Part shown: positions 1-6,796 of the stretch, piece after piece
Layout: the number at the start of each line of letters is the position of its first letter
How positions within the stretch are numbered: position 1 is the first letter of the stretch
Source: Nitrospirales bacterium
GTDB taxonomy: Bacteria > Nitrospirota > Nitrospiria > Nitrospirales > UBA8639
Length of the DNA: 38,107 nt
Assembly (NCBI GenBank): GCA_021603905.1
Contig: BQIU01000037.1
Span: 1-38,107, forward strand
Direction of reading: 5' to 3'
Translations under genes and position numbers: made by a program
The notes under the pieces: generated by a model
Databases searched by the model: none
What the model saw: only the letters and a program-made list of their open reading frames with translations
What the model was told of the DNA's origin: nothing

Positions 1-315
1 GTGCTGCGGGTCCGGCACCTCTTGTAAGGCCACCACCAGCCCCCGTTCAACCCATGTGAGCCACGACGTATACCCGCTCCCCAACTCCCGGACGATTTCT
101 TTGGCATGTGCCGGGTCAAAGTCGTGTTCACACACGGCCAATGCGCAACACTGTAATAGCCGCTCCGCATCTTTCCATTCTCTCGGCGTGAAGTCACAGC
201 GAGAGCCAATCGTGCGTTTCATGGTTTCTAGGAGCAACGGAATATAATTGCCAAGCACCCGGTCAACATCGACGTGTTGAGCAACCGTCCGTTCTCGTTC
301 CGCTTTCAACGCCAT
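1..315 (-). CDS. Hypothetical protein, C-terminal part outside window
   Basis: An open minus-strand frame starts at ATG 315 (MALKAERERTVAQ...) and runs 105 codons to the left edge without a stop, so the gene is cut by the window. It is hydrophilic, with no signal peptide or membrane segment, and includes a short Cys pair (LLQCCALAVCEHD) near the middle. The start lies 10 bp after the stop of the preceding minus-strand gene (326-757), so the two are probably co-transcribed. I do not recognise the family. Its position next to toxin-antitoxin pairs and a recombinase points to accessory DNA. The reading frame is well supported by the tight spacing; the function is unknown. Confidence 0.65.
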   Translation of the reverse strand, partial: MALKAERERTVAQHVDVDRVLGNYIPLLLETMKRTIGSRCDFTPREWKDAERLLQCCALAVCEHDFDPAHAKEIVRELGSGYTSWLTWVERGLVVALQEVPDPQH

Positions 316-325
316 ACGATGCCTC

Positions 326-757
326 TCACAGAAAATGCCCCTTATTGGGTGGGTCTGAAGGCGGCAGCAGGCCCAGTTTGATGAGTTGTTTTGTGACTGG
401 CCTTCTACCAAACATGAGTTCCAACTCTTCAATGGAATCGCGGCCCGCTTCATAGCGTTGTTTCAGTAAGTCCGAGCGCCGATTGGTCGTCCAAAAGAAC
501 TCCTTCGACTCCTTAATCATCCGACCTTGCTTGCCCAGCGCCCAACACCATGTTTTTTCCTCATCTTCAGGTTTGAACTGGGGTTTCGGTTCAAATTGCT
601 CCCAGATCGCGAACTGGATCAGCTTCATAATGATCTCGTGATTGGTGGGGGAAATGGATGGGTCTACGCGGTGCGGCGTGGTGTTGTTCAGATCGCTTTC
701 AATCCGCGCCATCGCTTTCTTCAGCCGCCAGAGGCCCTTCTCTGCCTTCTCCCTCAT
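326..757 (-). CDS. Hypothetical protein in accessory island
   Basis: A minus-strand gene of 143 codons, using the second of two ATGs. The Shine-Dalgarno AGGAGG (complement of 766-771) lies 8 nt before ATG 757 but only 2 nt before the ATG at 763, so 757 is the better start (MREKAEKGLWRLKK...). The protein is charged and soluble, with no transmembrane segment. Its C-terminal half (SIEELELMFGRRPVTKQLI) could be a small helical DNA- or protein-binding region, but no family is recognised. It is followed after 10 bp by another minus-strand gene, forming a two-gene unit. A TGTTACAT copy at 829-836 lies about 70 bp upstream, matching the repeats ahead of the recombinase at 1.8 kb. Confidence 0.65.
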   Translation of the reverse strand: MREKAEKGLWRLKKAMARIESDLNNTTPHRVDPSISPTNHEIIMKLIQFAIWEQFEPKPQFKPEDEEKTWCWALGKQGRMIKESKEFFWTTNRRSDLLKQRYEAGRDSIEELELMFGRRPVTKQLIKLGLLPPSDPPNKGHFL

Positions 758-828
758 GGCCATGTCCTCCTGTGCTTAAAATTTCTGCCGTTTCAAGTGT
801 GCTGGGACAGAGTCACCCTCCTCGGTTT

Positions 829-836
829 TGTTACAT
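829..836. repeat. Outlying TGTTACAT box
   Basis: This single copy of TGTTACAT, followed by T, matches the right arm of the paired repeats at 1647-1675 and 1731-1761. It sits in the spacer between the higA-like gene and the hypothetical gene at 326-757, in the putative upstream region of the latter. It could be an isolated half-site of the same DNA-binding protein, but an 8-mer can occur by chance. Confidence 0.3.
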
Positions 837-909
837 TAGAAATCACGACGCTGCATGAGGCCTACGCCGTAGGATTTGAACCGGGGCAAGCGCAGGCAAA
901 GTATGAGGG

Positions 910-1239
910 TTAGGCCATCACCACTTCTTGCAGCGGTTCGTTTTTTCGACGTCGTGAGACTTGTACGGTGACTTTCCGATCCAGTTTATTCAAAAATCCA
1001 AACAGGCGTTCAGGAGAAAACAACGTATAGCGTCCGTTCATCAGGTTCGAGACTTCCGGTTGCTTAATCTCCAAGAGCGTTCCGATTTCCCGTTGTTTGA
1101 GCTTTTTTTTCTCAAGGATCGTGCGCACGGAATGGCCAAGTTTGGCCCGTGTCAGCAGTTCGTCAGCATCATCAAGGCCCACATCGGCAAACACATTGCC
1201 GGAGCTTTCTTCAAAGGCTATTTTCCCGTGCTTCTTCAT
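910..1239 (-). CDS. higA: HigA-like XRE-family antitoxin
   Basis: The antitoxin of a type II toxin-antitoxin pair, expected to neutralise the upstream toxin and repress the operon. A Cro/C1-type helix-turn-helix is visible at about residues 35-75: a helix (GHSVRTILEKKKLKQREIG), then a recognition helix around EIKQPEVSNLMNGR. The tail is basic (VSRRRKNEP). It is about 109 residues long, typical of HigA-like proteins encoded after Gp49-type toxins. ATG 1239 is preferred: AGGAG lies 8 nt upstream. A GTG at 1242, overlapping the toxin's TAG by one base, is possible. Toxin-first order is the hallmark of higBA. The family call is confident; the symbol is by analogy. Confidence 0.85.
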   Translation of the reverse strand: MKKHGKIAFEESSGNVFADVGLDDADELLTRAKLGHSVRTILEKKKLKQREIGTLLEIKQPEVSNLMNGRYTLFSPERLFGFLNKLDRKVTVQVSRRRKNEPLQEVVMA

Positions 1240-1241
1240 CA

Positions 1242-1592
1242 CTATTGCTCCTTTTCAATTTCCACGGCTTCCTTGTAGCGCCGTGCAATCATCTCGATAT
1301 CGAGCTTGGCGGTTTGGCGTCCTTTCGGCGATTTCTTTTGAAACGCATGCAGAACATAAACCCTTCGTCCAATCGTGACCGCATAGACGGTTCGAAACGT
1401 ATCCGTCTCGAACCGGGTGACGATCTCTAACACACCACTCGCAATCCCTTTAAACGGCTTGGCTTTTGGCGGTTTATCTCCCTTTTGCACGTCATAGAGG
1501 GCCGCACCGATATCTGCCCTGACAACCTTAGATTGCACTTGTTCCCGTGCATCGCCGACCCACACCACAGGTTCTATGTCATCGTCATCCAT
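1242..1592 (-). CDS. higB: HigB/RelE-like toxin (phage Gp49-like family)
   Basis: Predicted ribosome-dependent mRNA interferase toxin of 116 residues. The Gp49-like/RelE fold is recognised from the stretch VYAVTIGRRVYVLHAFQKKS, in which the last strand carries the HAFQKK motif usual for the family, followed by a C-terminal helix (DIEMIARRYKEAVEIEKEQ). It precedes and abuts its antitoxin, the higBA order. The start at 1592 lies 13 bp downstream (minus strand) of an 18-bp perfect palindrome that probably binds the HigA-like repressor. The N-terminus is unusually acidic (MDDDDIEP). There is no sign of truncation. Confidence 0.85.
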   Translation of the reverse strand: MDDDDIEPVVWVGDAREQVQSKVVRADIGAALYDVQKGDKPPKAKPFKGIASGVLEIVTRFETDTFRTVYAVTIGRRVYVLHAFQKKSPKGRQTAKLDIEMIARRYKEAVEIEKEQ

Positions 1593-1605
1593 CCTTATTC
1601 CATGC

Positions 1606-1623
1606 TATAAGTAATTACTTATA
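1606..1623. promoter_or_regulatory. 18-bp perfect palindrome, probable higBA operator
   Basis: TATAAGTAATTACTTATA is an uninterrupted 18-bp perfect palindrome just upstream of the toxin start at 1592. XRE antitoxins typically autoregulate by binding palindromes over their own promoter, and the AT-rich core could also form part of the -10 element. The palindrome is seen directly; the operator role is inferred. Confidence 0.7.
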
Positions 1624-1646
1624 ATTGCAAGCAAAATAAAACCATT

Positions 1647-1675
1647 ATGTAACACTATGGGGTACTCTGTTACAT
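1647..1675. repeat. Composite inverted repeat, copy A
   Basis: ATGTAACACT (1647-1656) and TCTGTTACAT (1666-1675) form a pair whose outer 8 bases are exact inverted repeats. The same two 10-mers recur at 1731-1761. The element lies in the divergent spacer between the higBA-like operon and the recombinase. It may be a regulator binding site or a recombinase arm/core site; the sequence alone does not decide. Confidence 0.6.
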
Positions 1676-1730
1676 CCTGACGGCCTTAACCTGTCTAAAT
1701 CACCCCTTTTCCTTGCCTGCATGCTCCAAA

Positions 1731-1761
1731 ATGTAACACTTCCCTAAGCAATCTGTTACAT
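1731..1761. repeat. Composite inverted repeat, copy B
   Basis: This is the second copy of the ATGTAACACT (1731-1740) / TCTGTTACAT (1752-1761) element. The spacer is 11 bp rather than the 9 bp of copy A. The left arms start 84 bp apart, close to eight helical turns, so proteins bound to both copies would face the same side of the DNA. The recombinase start at 1782 is 20 bp downstream. Confidence 0.6.
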
Positions 1762-1781
1762 TTCCACAAAAGTAGTCACCT

Positions 1782-2366
1782 ATGCCAGAACTTGAATTAT
1801 ACGACATTGACGGCCAGCGCCTCTATCTTACACAAGAGGAACGCCACGTCTTTTTTGATGCTGCCATGCTCCAAGCGGGCGAGGTTCACACCTTCTGCCA
1901 CACACTCCATGATACCGGCGTGCGGATATCGGAAGCTTTGGCCTTACGCCCGTCAAAAGTCGATCTGTCCGAACAAGCACTGATTATCCGGTCCTTAAAA
2001 AAACGCGACCGGATTATTCACCGGGCGATTACGGTTCAAGAGAGCTATCTGGATACGCTCGAACTGGTCCATGGGATTAAAGACGCGCAGAAGAAAAAGT
2101 AACGCAAACCACTCTGGAATTGGTCCCGCGTCCATGCGTGGCGATTAGTCATAGGCATGATGGAGCACGCCGGGATTGATACGCGCCTGCCCCATGCCAC
2201 GCCCAAAGGCTTACGGCACGGCTTTGCGATCCATGAGCTTGCGCATGAAGTGCCGTTGAATCTGGTCTCCAAATGGCTCGGCCATGCCGACACGAAAACT
2301 ACGACCATCTATCACAATGCCGTCGGCATCGAGCAGCGGGATTTTGCCTCAAGGATGTGGAGTTAA
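1782..2366 (+). pseudogene. Small tyrosine recombinase broken by one in-frame TAA
   Basis: A tyrosine-type site-specific recombinase of about 194 codons, interrupted by TAA at 2100-2102. The frame is open on both sides. The first part (to KDAQKKK) carries the catalytic arginine region DTGVRISEALAL. The second part resumes immediately (RKPLWNWSRVHAWRLV) and carries KGLRHGFAIHE (box II arginine), GHADTKTT and the nucleophile in TTTIYHNAVG. It lacks the usual N-terminal SAM-like domain, as in short integrases of mobile elements. All catalytic residues survive, so the nonsense change looks recent. Translation restart at the tandem ATG near 2157 would give only the C-terminal half. Two inverted-repeat elements lie directly upstream. 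Confidence 0.85.
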
Positions 2367-2376
2367 GCGAAGCGGC

Positions 2377-2676
2377 CTATTGCAAATTGGTAAACGTATC
2401 CGGCCATTTTCGGGATGTGTGCATGACCGCCAAAATACGGATATGTTGTTTCTTGATGGAATACGACAGGATATAGGGCAGGCTGGGAATAATCAGTTCT
2501 CGTGTTTTGGGGACCCGTCCGGTTCGGCCTAATTCGGGATGGTGTTCAAGCGAATTGGCTGAGGTTTCGATTTTAGTCAGGACCCGATAGGCGGCGGCGG
2601 GATCATCTGCGGCAATGGTGTGTCCGATCTCTTGTAAGTCGTCAACTGCTTCCTTGAGCCACACCAACTCCATCAT
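2377..2676 (-). CDS. RelE/ParE-family toxin
   Basis: A 99-residue type II toxin. It matches the ParE/RelE superfamily: an N-terminal strand plus helix (VWLKEAVDDLQEIGHTIAADD), a central AAYRVLTKIETSANSLEHHPELGR segment ending in the characteristic PELGR turn, and C-terminal strands (LPYILSYSIKKQHIRILAVMHTSRKWP) with the H-x-S/R-x-W ending common in this family. The start ATG at 2676 overlaps the antitoxin stop by 4 bp (ATGA-type coupling). Expected targets are DNA gyrase (ParE) or ribosome-bound mRNA (RelE); the sequence does not settle which. It appears intact. Confidence 0.87.
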   Translation of the reverse strand: MMELVWLKEAVDDLQEIGHTIAADDPAAAYRVLTKIETSANSLEHHPELGRTGRVPKTRELIIPSLPYILSYSIKKQHIRILAVMHTSRKWPDTFTNLQ

Positions 2677-2918
2677 GGTTTGAACGATTCAATCAGATCA
2701 CTGACCTCGGAGCGGGTATAGAATTTCCCGCCCTTGTCCGCTCGTTTGAGCCGTTGCCGAATCCGCTGTTCCTGCCATTGATGCACATCGAGGTAATTCT
2801 CAATGGCTTCATTAATCAGCCAGTTGCGTGACCGTTCAAAGTCTGCGGCAATTCGTTCCAGCTTCTTTTGTGTTTTCACGGGCATTCTCACCGTGACGTT
2901 TCCGGTATCCTCAGCCAT
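2673..2918 (-). CDS. Ribbon-helix-helix antitoxin (ParD/CopG-like)
   Basis: An 81-residue antitoxin. The N-terminus contains a ribbon-helix-helix: the strand NVTVRMPVKTQKKLERIA followed by a helix with the SRNWLINEAIENYL signature. The C-terminal tail is a flexible toxin-binding region (GGKFYTRSEVSDLIESFKP). Start 2918 is supported by AAAGGA upstream; a longer in-frame extension to 3131 exists but has no ribosome-binding site and no family similarity. It comes first and its stop overlaps the toxin start, the usual parDE order. Autoregulation is likely through the inverted repeat at 2933-2957. Confidence 0.85.
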   Translation of the reverse strand: MAEDTGNVTVRMPVKTQKKLERIAADFERSRNWLINEAIENYLDVHQWQEQRIRQRLKRADKGGKFYTRSEVSDLIESFKP

Positions 2919-2932
2919 GGCATTGTCCTTTC

Positions 2933-2957
2933 GATTGCAATGTATTCTCTTGCAATC
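2933..2957. promoter_or_regulatory. Inverted repeat, probable RHH antitoxin operator
   Basis: GATTGCAA (2933-2940) and TTGCAATC (2950-2957) are perfect 8-bp inverted arms with a 9-bp spacer, starting 14 bp upstream of the antitoxin ATG. A further TTGCAAT occurs at 2992-2998. Ribbon-helix-helix antitoxins usually bind such repeats to repress their own operon. The repeats are seen directly; the function is inferred. Confidence 0.65.
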
Positions 2958-3047
2958 ATACCAGCAAATCGAGGTTTCTTCCAGCCGTATTTTGCAATTT
3001 CCCGAACGCATTATTACAATTTGACTCTCGTTCAAGGAACCCGGTAG

Positions 3048-3296
3048 AACCTTGGCTCTTATAGGCAACACCAAAAACATGGCGATACGTGGTACGCGAC
3101 CTACCTCGGACAGGACGAACACGGCAATCATTTGTACAGGGAAAAGAAAACGGGCCGGACGATGGTGTGGGCCGGGACCGTTCCCAGCAAAAAAGACGCG
3201 GTCGAAGAAATGTTAGACCGCGCCGTTGAAGACGAAATGCGTCGTCGTCATCCTGACACCTACCAAGACCCGGACGACAAGGCCGGAACCGCTTAA
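3048..3296 (+). pseudogene. Start-less small ORF, likely 5'-truncated gene
   Basis: The plus frame is open from just after TAG 3045-3047 to TAA 3294-3296 and reads as a credible hydrophilic protein (GDTWYATYLGQDEHGNHLYRE...), with an acidic, Arg-rich end (EDEMRRRHPDTYQDPDD). There is no ATG or GTG near its beginning; the only early alternative is TTG at 3132. The GDTWYATY opening resembles the beta-strand region of arm-type DNA-binding domains of integrases, but that is only an impression. It is probably the 3' part of a gene whose start was lost in rearrangement beside the toxin-antitoxin operon. The function is unknown. Confidence 0.4.
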
Positions 3297-3649
3297 CCAC
3301 CCTTTCCTTCTCTATCACCGTGTTTCCGTGCTTTTCGTATGTTCTGGTCAAAATCCCCGTTTGTCTCAAAATGTTTTGTCCGAGGTTGCCCTGAAAGGCC
3401 GCTCAAACTTTTATCGTGATGCCATGCACCCTGAATGTAGCTCCCGTCCTTTCTGTGCTGGGTGATGGGTGCTGGATTTTCTCTGGCCTTGCGCCTTGCC
3501 CCGCCCACGCCATCCGCTTCGCTCCTGTCATGTTCGGATGCTGGTCTGGCGCTACGCCCGTCGCCTGACGTGTTTTCCTTTGTTGCAGAATTGGCTTCCG
3601 TCCTTTGTGAGAAGCCAAGTTTCCACAACAAACAAAAGGATCACACCTC
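3297..3649. other. Noncoding stretch in island
   Basis: No convincing gene is visible. Open frames on both strands overlap one another and have protein-like composition in none. The GC-rich middle (about 3480-3560) contains repeated GCCT/GCCC words but no clear hairpin. It serves at least as the leader of the small gene starting at 3650, whose ribosome-binding site AAAGGA is at its end. Confidence 0.4.
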
Positions 3650-3904
3650 ATGGCGACACATAAGAAAAGTCCACCCCTTCATAAAATCCGTCTCGGAGCT
3701 ATTCACGCCGATATCTGGCTGGTCACCCCGGACAACGGGCAACCGTTCCTCACCGTGTCATTCTCACGCTCGTACAAACAGGGCGAGCAATGGAAAACCG
3801 GGCATTCCTTCCAAGCACATGAATTGGAAGCTTTGAGCGACGTAGCTGCTGACGCGAAAGCGTGGATGAAGCCGTACCGTCACTCACATCCGGGGGTGGC
3901 CTAA
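3650..3904 (+). CDS. Small conserved-type hypothetical protein of mobile DNA
   Basis: An 84-residue soluble protein with a good ribosome-binding site (AAAGGA about 10 nt before ATG). It has a basic N-terminus (MATHKKSPPLHKIRLGAI) and a strand-rich middle (ADIWLVTPDNGQPFLTVSFS), then RSYKQGEQWKTGHSF and a helical end with a tryptophan (DVAADAKAWM). I recall small proteins with this pattern (I-x-A-x-I-W ... V-T-x-S-R-S-Y-K-x-G-x-x-W) as common accessory genes on plasmids and integrative elements, with no assigned function. That memory is the only basis for the family hint. The gene closes the accessory island on its right side. Confidence 0.7.
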   Translation: MATHKKSPPLHKIRLGAIHADIWLVTPDNGQPFLTVSFSRSYKQGEQWKTGHSFQAHELEALSDVAADAKAWMKPYRHSHPGVA

Positions 3905-4076
3905 TGGCTGCCTTCCTTTTTTGAACAATTGGCAGCGAATGTACTGTGCAGCAATAATAGATTCATTTGTATAAAGATGTCGTCCCTGAGAAACCTTTTG
4001 AAGCCGCAGCTGCATAATCCCTCGTTGAAATCGATATTGTGAATCATCTCCAGCGAAGCAGGCGTCAAACAAATTC

Positions 4077-4742
4077 TCAATATTTGGTGAAGTTTTTAGA
4101 TACTTTGTAGCTGATTTCCTGGTTTGTAGCCTTTTCGACCTCTAACCGGGCACCTTTATAGTTAACAACGTTACCCTCATTAAGATCCATGGTGAAGTTG
4201 GTGGTAAAGGGCGCTGAAATTCGGTCACGAGTAAATTCGCGATAGGTAAAATTCAGGATGTTTCCAGCTTTACCGTTATATTCGATAATTTGCTGCACGG
4301 CGCTGGGTTTTGAACAGGTACTATCAGGCTTATAGGTATAGCTGCCAAATGAACTATCAAAACAGCCTGACCAAAAATCGTCAATGCAGATTTCGTTGTC
4401 AGATTTTTTATAGCTAACGACACTCCCAAAACCGCGGATTCCACCAACAAAGTTTATAAACCGGATGGCCCTGCGATCAAAACTAAAGAACTCTGTCGAT
4501 TTGGGGCCGTAGCGGCAGAATGTTGCATTTTCAATTTCCGCATACTTTCCTGTAATTTTATCGACCTCCAACACATCGGTTCTAAAGCCCTTGCCCTGCA
4601 TTAATAATCGGTCGCCGAGGTAGGCGGTGCTGGGAACGTTGAGTGGTGGATAGGAAATATTCTGGTAGGCAATATCTGGCGTACTTGAACAGCCTGAAAA
4701 CATTAATAGTATAACCAATATCGCAAGTAATTTAGGCATCAC
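4077..4742 (-). CDS. Hypothetical lipoprotein
   Basis: A 221-residue minus-strand protein with a lipoprotein signal peptide: MMPKLLAILVILLMFSGC, lipobox MFSGC with the lipidated Cys at residue 18. AGGA lies 9 nt before the ATG, supporting this start. The mature part is rich in strands and contains three more cysteine-bearing stretches (NATFCRYG, NEICIDDFWSGCFDSS, DSTCSKPS). These could form disulfides in the periplasm. The family is not recognised. Base composition is more AT-rich than the island to its left and the housekeeping genes to its right. No partner gene is adjacent in the same orientation. Confidence 0.75.
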   Translation of the reverse strand: MMPKLLAILVILLMFSGCSSTPDIAYQNISYPPLNVPSTAYLGDRLLMQGKGFRTDVLEVDKITGKYAEIENATFCRYGPKSTEFFSFDRRAIRFINFVGGIRGFGSVVSYKKSDNEICIDDFWSGCFDSSFGSYTYKPDSTCSKPSAVQQIIEYNGKAGNILNFTYREFTRDRISAPFTTNFTMDLNEGNVVNYKGARLEVEKATNQEISYKVSKNFTKY

Positions 4743-5086
4743 CTAATTCCTTTCTGCTATTAACTTGATAAATGGCTTCGCTTTTCCGTGAACGACGTAT
4801 ATGTCGGTTAAACAAATCCAATGTCGATGTCCATCTAATGCGGATATCCAAACTAAACCACTTTTGAGGGTTTTAACAAGACAAAATTGCCGACAGGGGG
4901 GAATTGAAATAAATTACTGGCGTGTATCCTTGTCGTACATAGCCGTGTCTCCACCGCGCATCTGTGATGATTCATTTGCTGATCAGTTTTTTCTTGCCTG
5001 GTGAATCTAAGCAGCCAATAACGCTATTGCATAGGGCTTTGTCGGCTCTCTGTATAATACTTGCAGTCAAAATGACTGTGTGTTAG
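4743..5086. other. Divergent spacer without a recognisable gene
   Basis: This 344-bp spacer lies between a minus-strand lipoprotein gene and the plus-strand ChaN-like gene, so it should carry both promoters. A perfect TATAAT at 5053-5058 lies about 29 bp before the ChaN-like ATG. A TTGCAT at 5027-5032 is its only candidate -35, with an unusually long 20-bp spacing. The 67-codon frame at 4801-5004 has no ribosome-binding site and no family features. Confidence 0.4.
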
Positions 5087-6088
5087 ATGATCTCTATGCA
5101 TAGAATCTCAATGGAACGGTTTGCGTCGCAGCAATTTCAGAAGGTCACAATGTGGTTCTGTATGTGTCTTCTGTTGTTTCAGGCATCGTGTGCCTCAACA
5201 CCCGACTCGTCATCTACAGTGCGCGACTTTCAAGTTGGTCAAATTATTGAAGTGAAAACTGGGAAGGTTATTGAATTTGAAGCACTCAAGTCTGCATTGA
5301 CGGCTGCTGATGTTGTCTATATTGGCGAGGAGCATTATACGCCTTCCCACATTGATGCGGCGGTTCAGGTCTTAGAGACGTTAGTTGCCTCTGACCGTAA
5401 GCCTGCGTTGGCGATGGAAATGTTTAGTTGGGATGGTCAATCAGCGCTCGATCAATATACTCAGCAGCATGTATTGCCTGAGGCACAATTTCTAAAAGAC
5501 TCGCATTGGGAAGAAAATTGGGGATCTGATTTTACGGGCTATGAACGGTTAGTCAATTTTGCAAAGGAGCATCGGCTTCCGCTCTATGCTCTTAATCCTC
5601 CACGTTCGTTGGTGCGGATGGTTTCCAAGCAGGGTCTTCAGGCAGCGTTGCTCGATCCCGCGATGGAAAAATGGGGAGTGAAGAAAGATATTTCGTTGCA
5701 AGATCCTGAATATGAAAAGGTGATTTTTAAGCCTATAGAACTCTGTCATCCTGGATTGCCTAAAAAAATGTATGACAGATATTATCAAGCCTCCATCTTT
5801 CGAGATGAAGGTATGGCCAAGGTAATTACTGGATATTTAGACCAGAAGTCTCATGACCAGGGCCCACTGGTCAGTTATACTGGTGGTGGCCACATTCAGT
5901 ATAAGGTCCCCGTTCCCAAACGAGTGAGGCGAGATGCGTCTTTGTCGCTCAAGGATGTTTCGATTTACCTTATCGCGTTAGACCCTGTGAGAGAAGAGGA
6001 CGTGCAGGAAGCGATTGGTGAAGGCATTGCCGATTACATTTGGTTGAGAGCATTAGGTCCTAACGGTCCACAACCCCGTTGCGGTTAG
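5087..6088 (+). CDS. ChaN-family lipoprotein (iron/haem-associated, DUF399-like)
   Basis: A 333-residue lipoprotein with a signal sequence ending in the lipobox FQASC (Cys35). The body matches the ChaN/DUF399 family: VVYIGEEHYTPSHIDAA at the start of the domain (GE-x-H motif), then LAMEMFSWDGQSALDQY, a central ENWGSDFTGYERLVNFAKEH, LYALNPPRSLVRMVS, and the late YTGGGHIQYKVPVPKRV. The family is known from the haem-binding outer-membrane lipoprotein ChaN of Campylobacter, and iron-regulated transport is the usual suggestion. Internal start codons (for example ATG 5150, with a better AAGG) would leave an N-region with no positive charge, so the longer form is kept. The TATAAT at 5053 is a plausible promoter. 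Confidence 0.82.
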   Translation: MISMHRISMERFASQQFQKVTMWFCMCLLLFQASCASTPDSSSTVRDFQVGQIIEVKTGKVIEFEALKSALTAADVVYIGEEHYTPSHIDAAVQVLETLVASDRKPALAMEMFSWDGQSALDQYTQQHVLPEAQFLKDSHWEENWGSDFTGYERLVNFAKEHRLPLYALNPPRSLVRMVSKQGLQAALLDPAMEKWGVKKDISLQDPEYEKVIFKPIELCHPGLPKKMYDRYYQASIFRDEGMAKVITGYLDQKSHDQGPLVSYTGGGHIQYKVPVPKRVRRDASLSLKDVSIYLIALDPVREEDVQEAIGEGIADYIWLRALGPNGPQPRCG

Positions 6089-6290
6089 AAAAAGCGTCGC
6101 TCGTGCCTGTGCGCTGAAGCGCTTTCAGCCTTCGTAGCCACTTCGGCGAAGTAGGCCTGGCGCGTACGCGTGAAGCGTATCTCGTATTTCGTCAAAGTCA
6201 CAGGGCGTCTTCCACTGACTCGCGACGAGCCTTTGATTTCCTCTGTTGATTTTTGGCTTCTTGATTCATCAGAATACGAACTTCGTCGTT
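6089..6290. repeat. Palindrome-rich intergenic element (REP-like)
   Basis: The spacer contains several consecutive small palindromes: GCGCTGAAGCGC near 6110, GCCACTTCGGCGAAGTAGGC near 6136 (a stem with a one-base bulge) and CGCGTACGCG near 6162. These are followed by GAAGCGTATCTCGTATTTCG. This tight cluster resembles repetitive extragenic palindromic elements rather than a single terminator, because no T-tract follows. Copy number cannot be seen from one window. Confidence 0.5.
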
Positions 6291-6315
6291 GTTTGACTAT
6301 TTAGAAGGAGGAACA

Positions 6316-6561
6316 ATGGGAGATCCGATTATTATTCCCCAAAAGCTACCGTACATCATGGAAATGGAACCTGGGACTTATTACTGGTGCAAATGTGGTC
6401 GATCAAAAACCCAACCCTTTTGTGACGGATCACACACCGGAACCGAGCATACACCAATGGAAGTTGAGCTCAATGAGGCTAAACGGGTTGCATGGTGTGG
6501 CTGTAAACACACAAAGAGGCCGCCTTTTTGCGACGGTACCCATTCACGGATTGAGGAGTAA
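6316..6561 (+). CDS. Two-domain CDGSH iron-sulfur protein
   Basis: An 81-residue protein with two CDGSH iron-sulfur (mitoNEET-type) domains. The first has C25-x-C27, then C36-DGSH40. The second has C61-x-C63, then C72-DGTH76. Each would hold one 2Fe-2S cluster through three Cys and one His. The start at 6316 is fixed by AGGAGG 5-6 nt upstream; an in-frame ATG at 6289 has none. There is no signal peptide, so the protein is cytoplasmic. Tandem small CDGSH proteins are widespread in bacteria and are linked to redox or iron-sulfur handling, but the specific role is unknown. It stands alone after the palindrome-rich spacer. Confidence 0.9.
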   Translation: MGDPIIIPQKLPYIMEMEPGTYYWCKCGRSKTQPFCDGSHTGTEHTPMEVELNEAKRVAWCGCKHTKRPPFCDGTHSRIEE

Positions 6562-6796
6562 CGAGCCAGGGCGCCTTGACCCTTTATGTGGTGGATTGCC
6601 AGAATTATTTGAAAAAATTCAAAATAATCAGTAGGTTATGGTTTTAATGGCTGATAGATTACGGCCATTTTCCAAAGATGAGAAATTGAGGCCTGGTTAT
6701 TGCGAAAGACCTCTTAAGTTTTATAAAATTTCAGCCTGATTAAGATCCAATCTTAATGTGTCATTAGAAACAAAGATCACAAGGGAGGGACCCGCA

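Noticed and set aside
1647..1761. Integron attC sites formed by the TGTTACAT repeats
   Set aside because: attC core sites need RYYYAAC/GTTRRRY; GTTACAT does not fit, and no integron-type integrase is present.
2919..3131. N-terminal extension of the ribbon-helix-helix antitoxin to 3131
   Set aside because: The true start at 2918 has a ribosome-binding site and fits family length; the extension would read through the operator and has unrelated composition.
3462..3836. 124-codon plus frame overlapping the small gene at 3650
   Set aside because: It overlaps a better supported gene with a ribosome-binding site in another frame and looks like a GC-rich chance frame.
3884..4072. 62-codon minus frame between the island and the lipoprotein gene
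   Set aside because: It has no ribosome-binding site, overlaps the end of the small gene at 3650-3904 and matches no family pattern.
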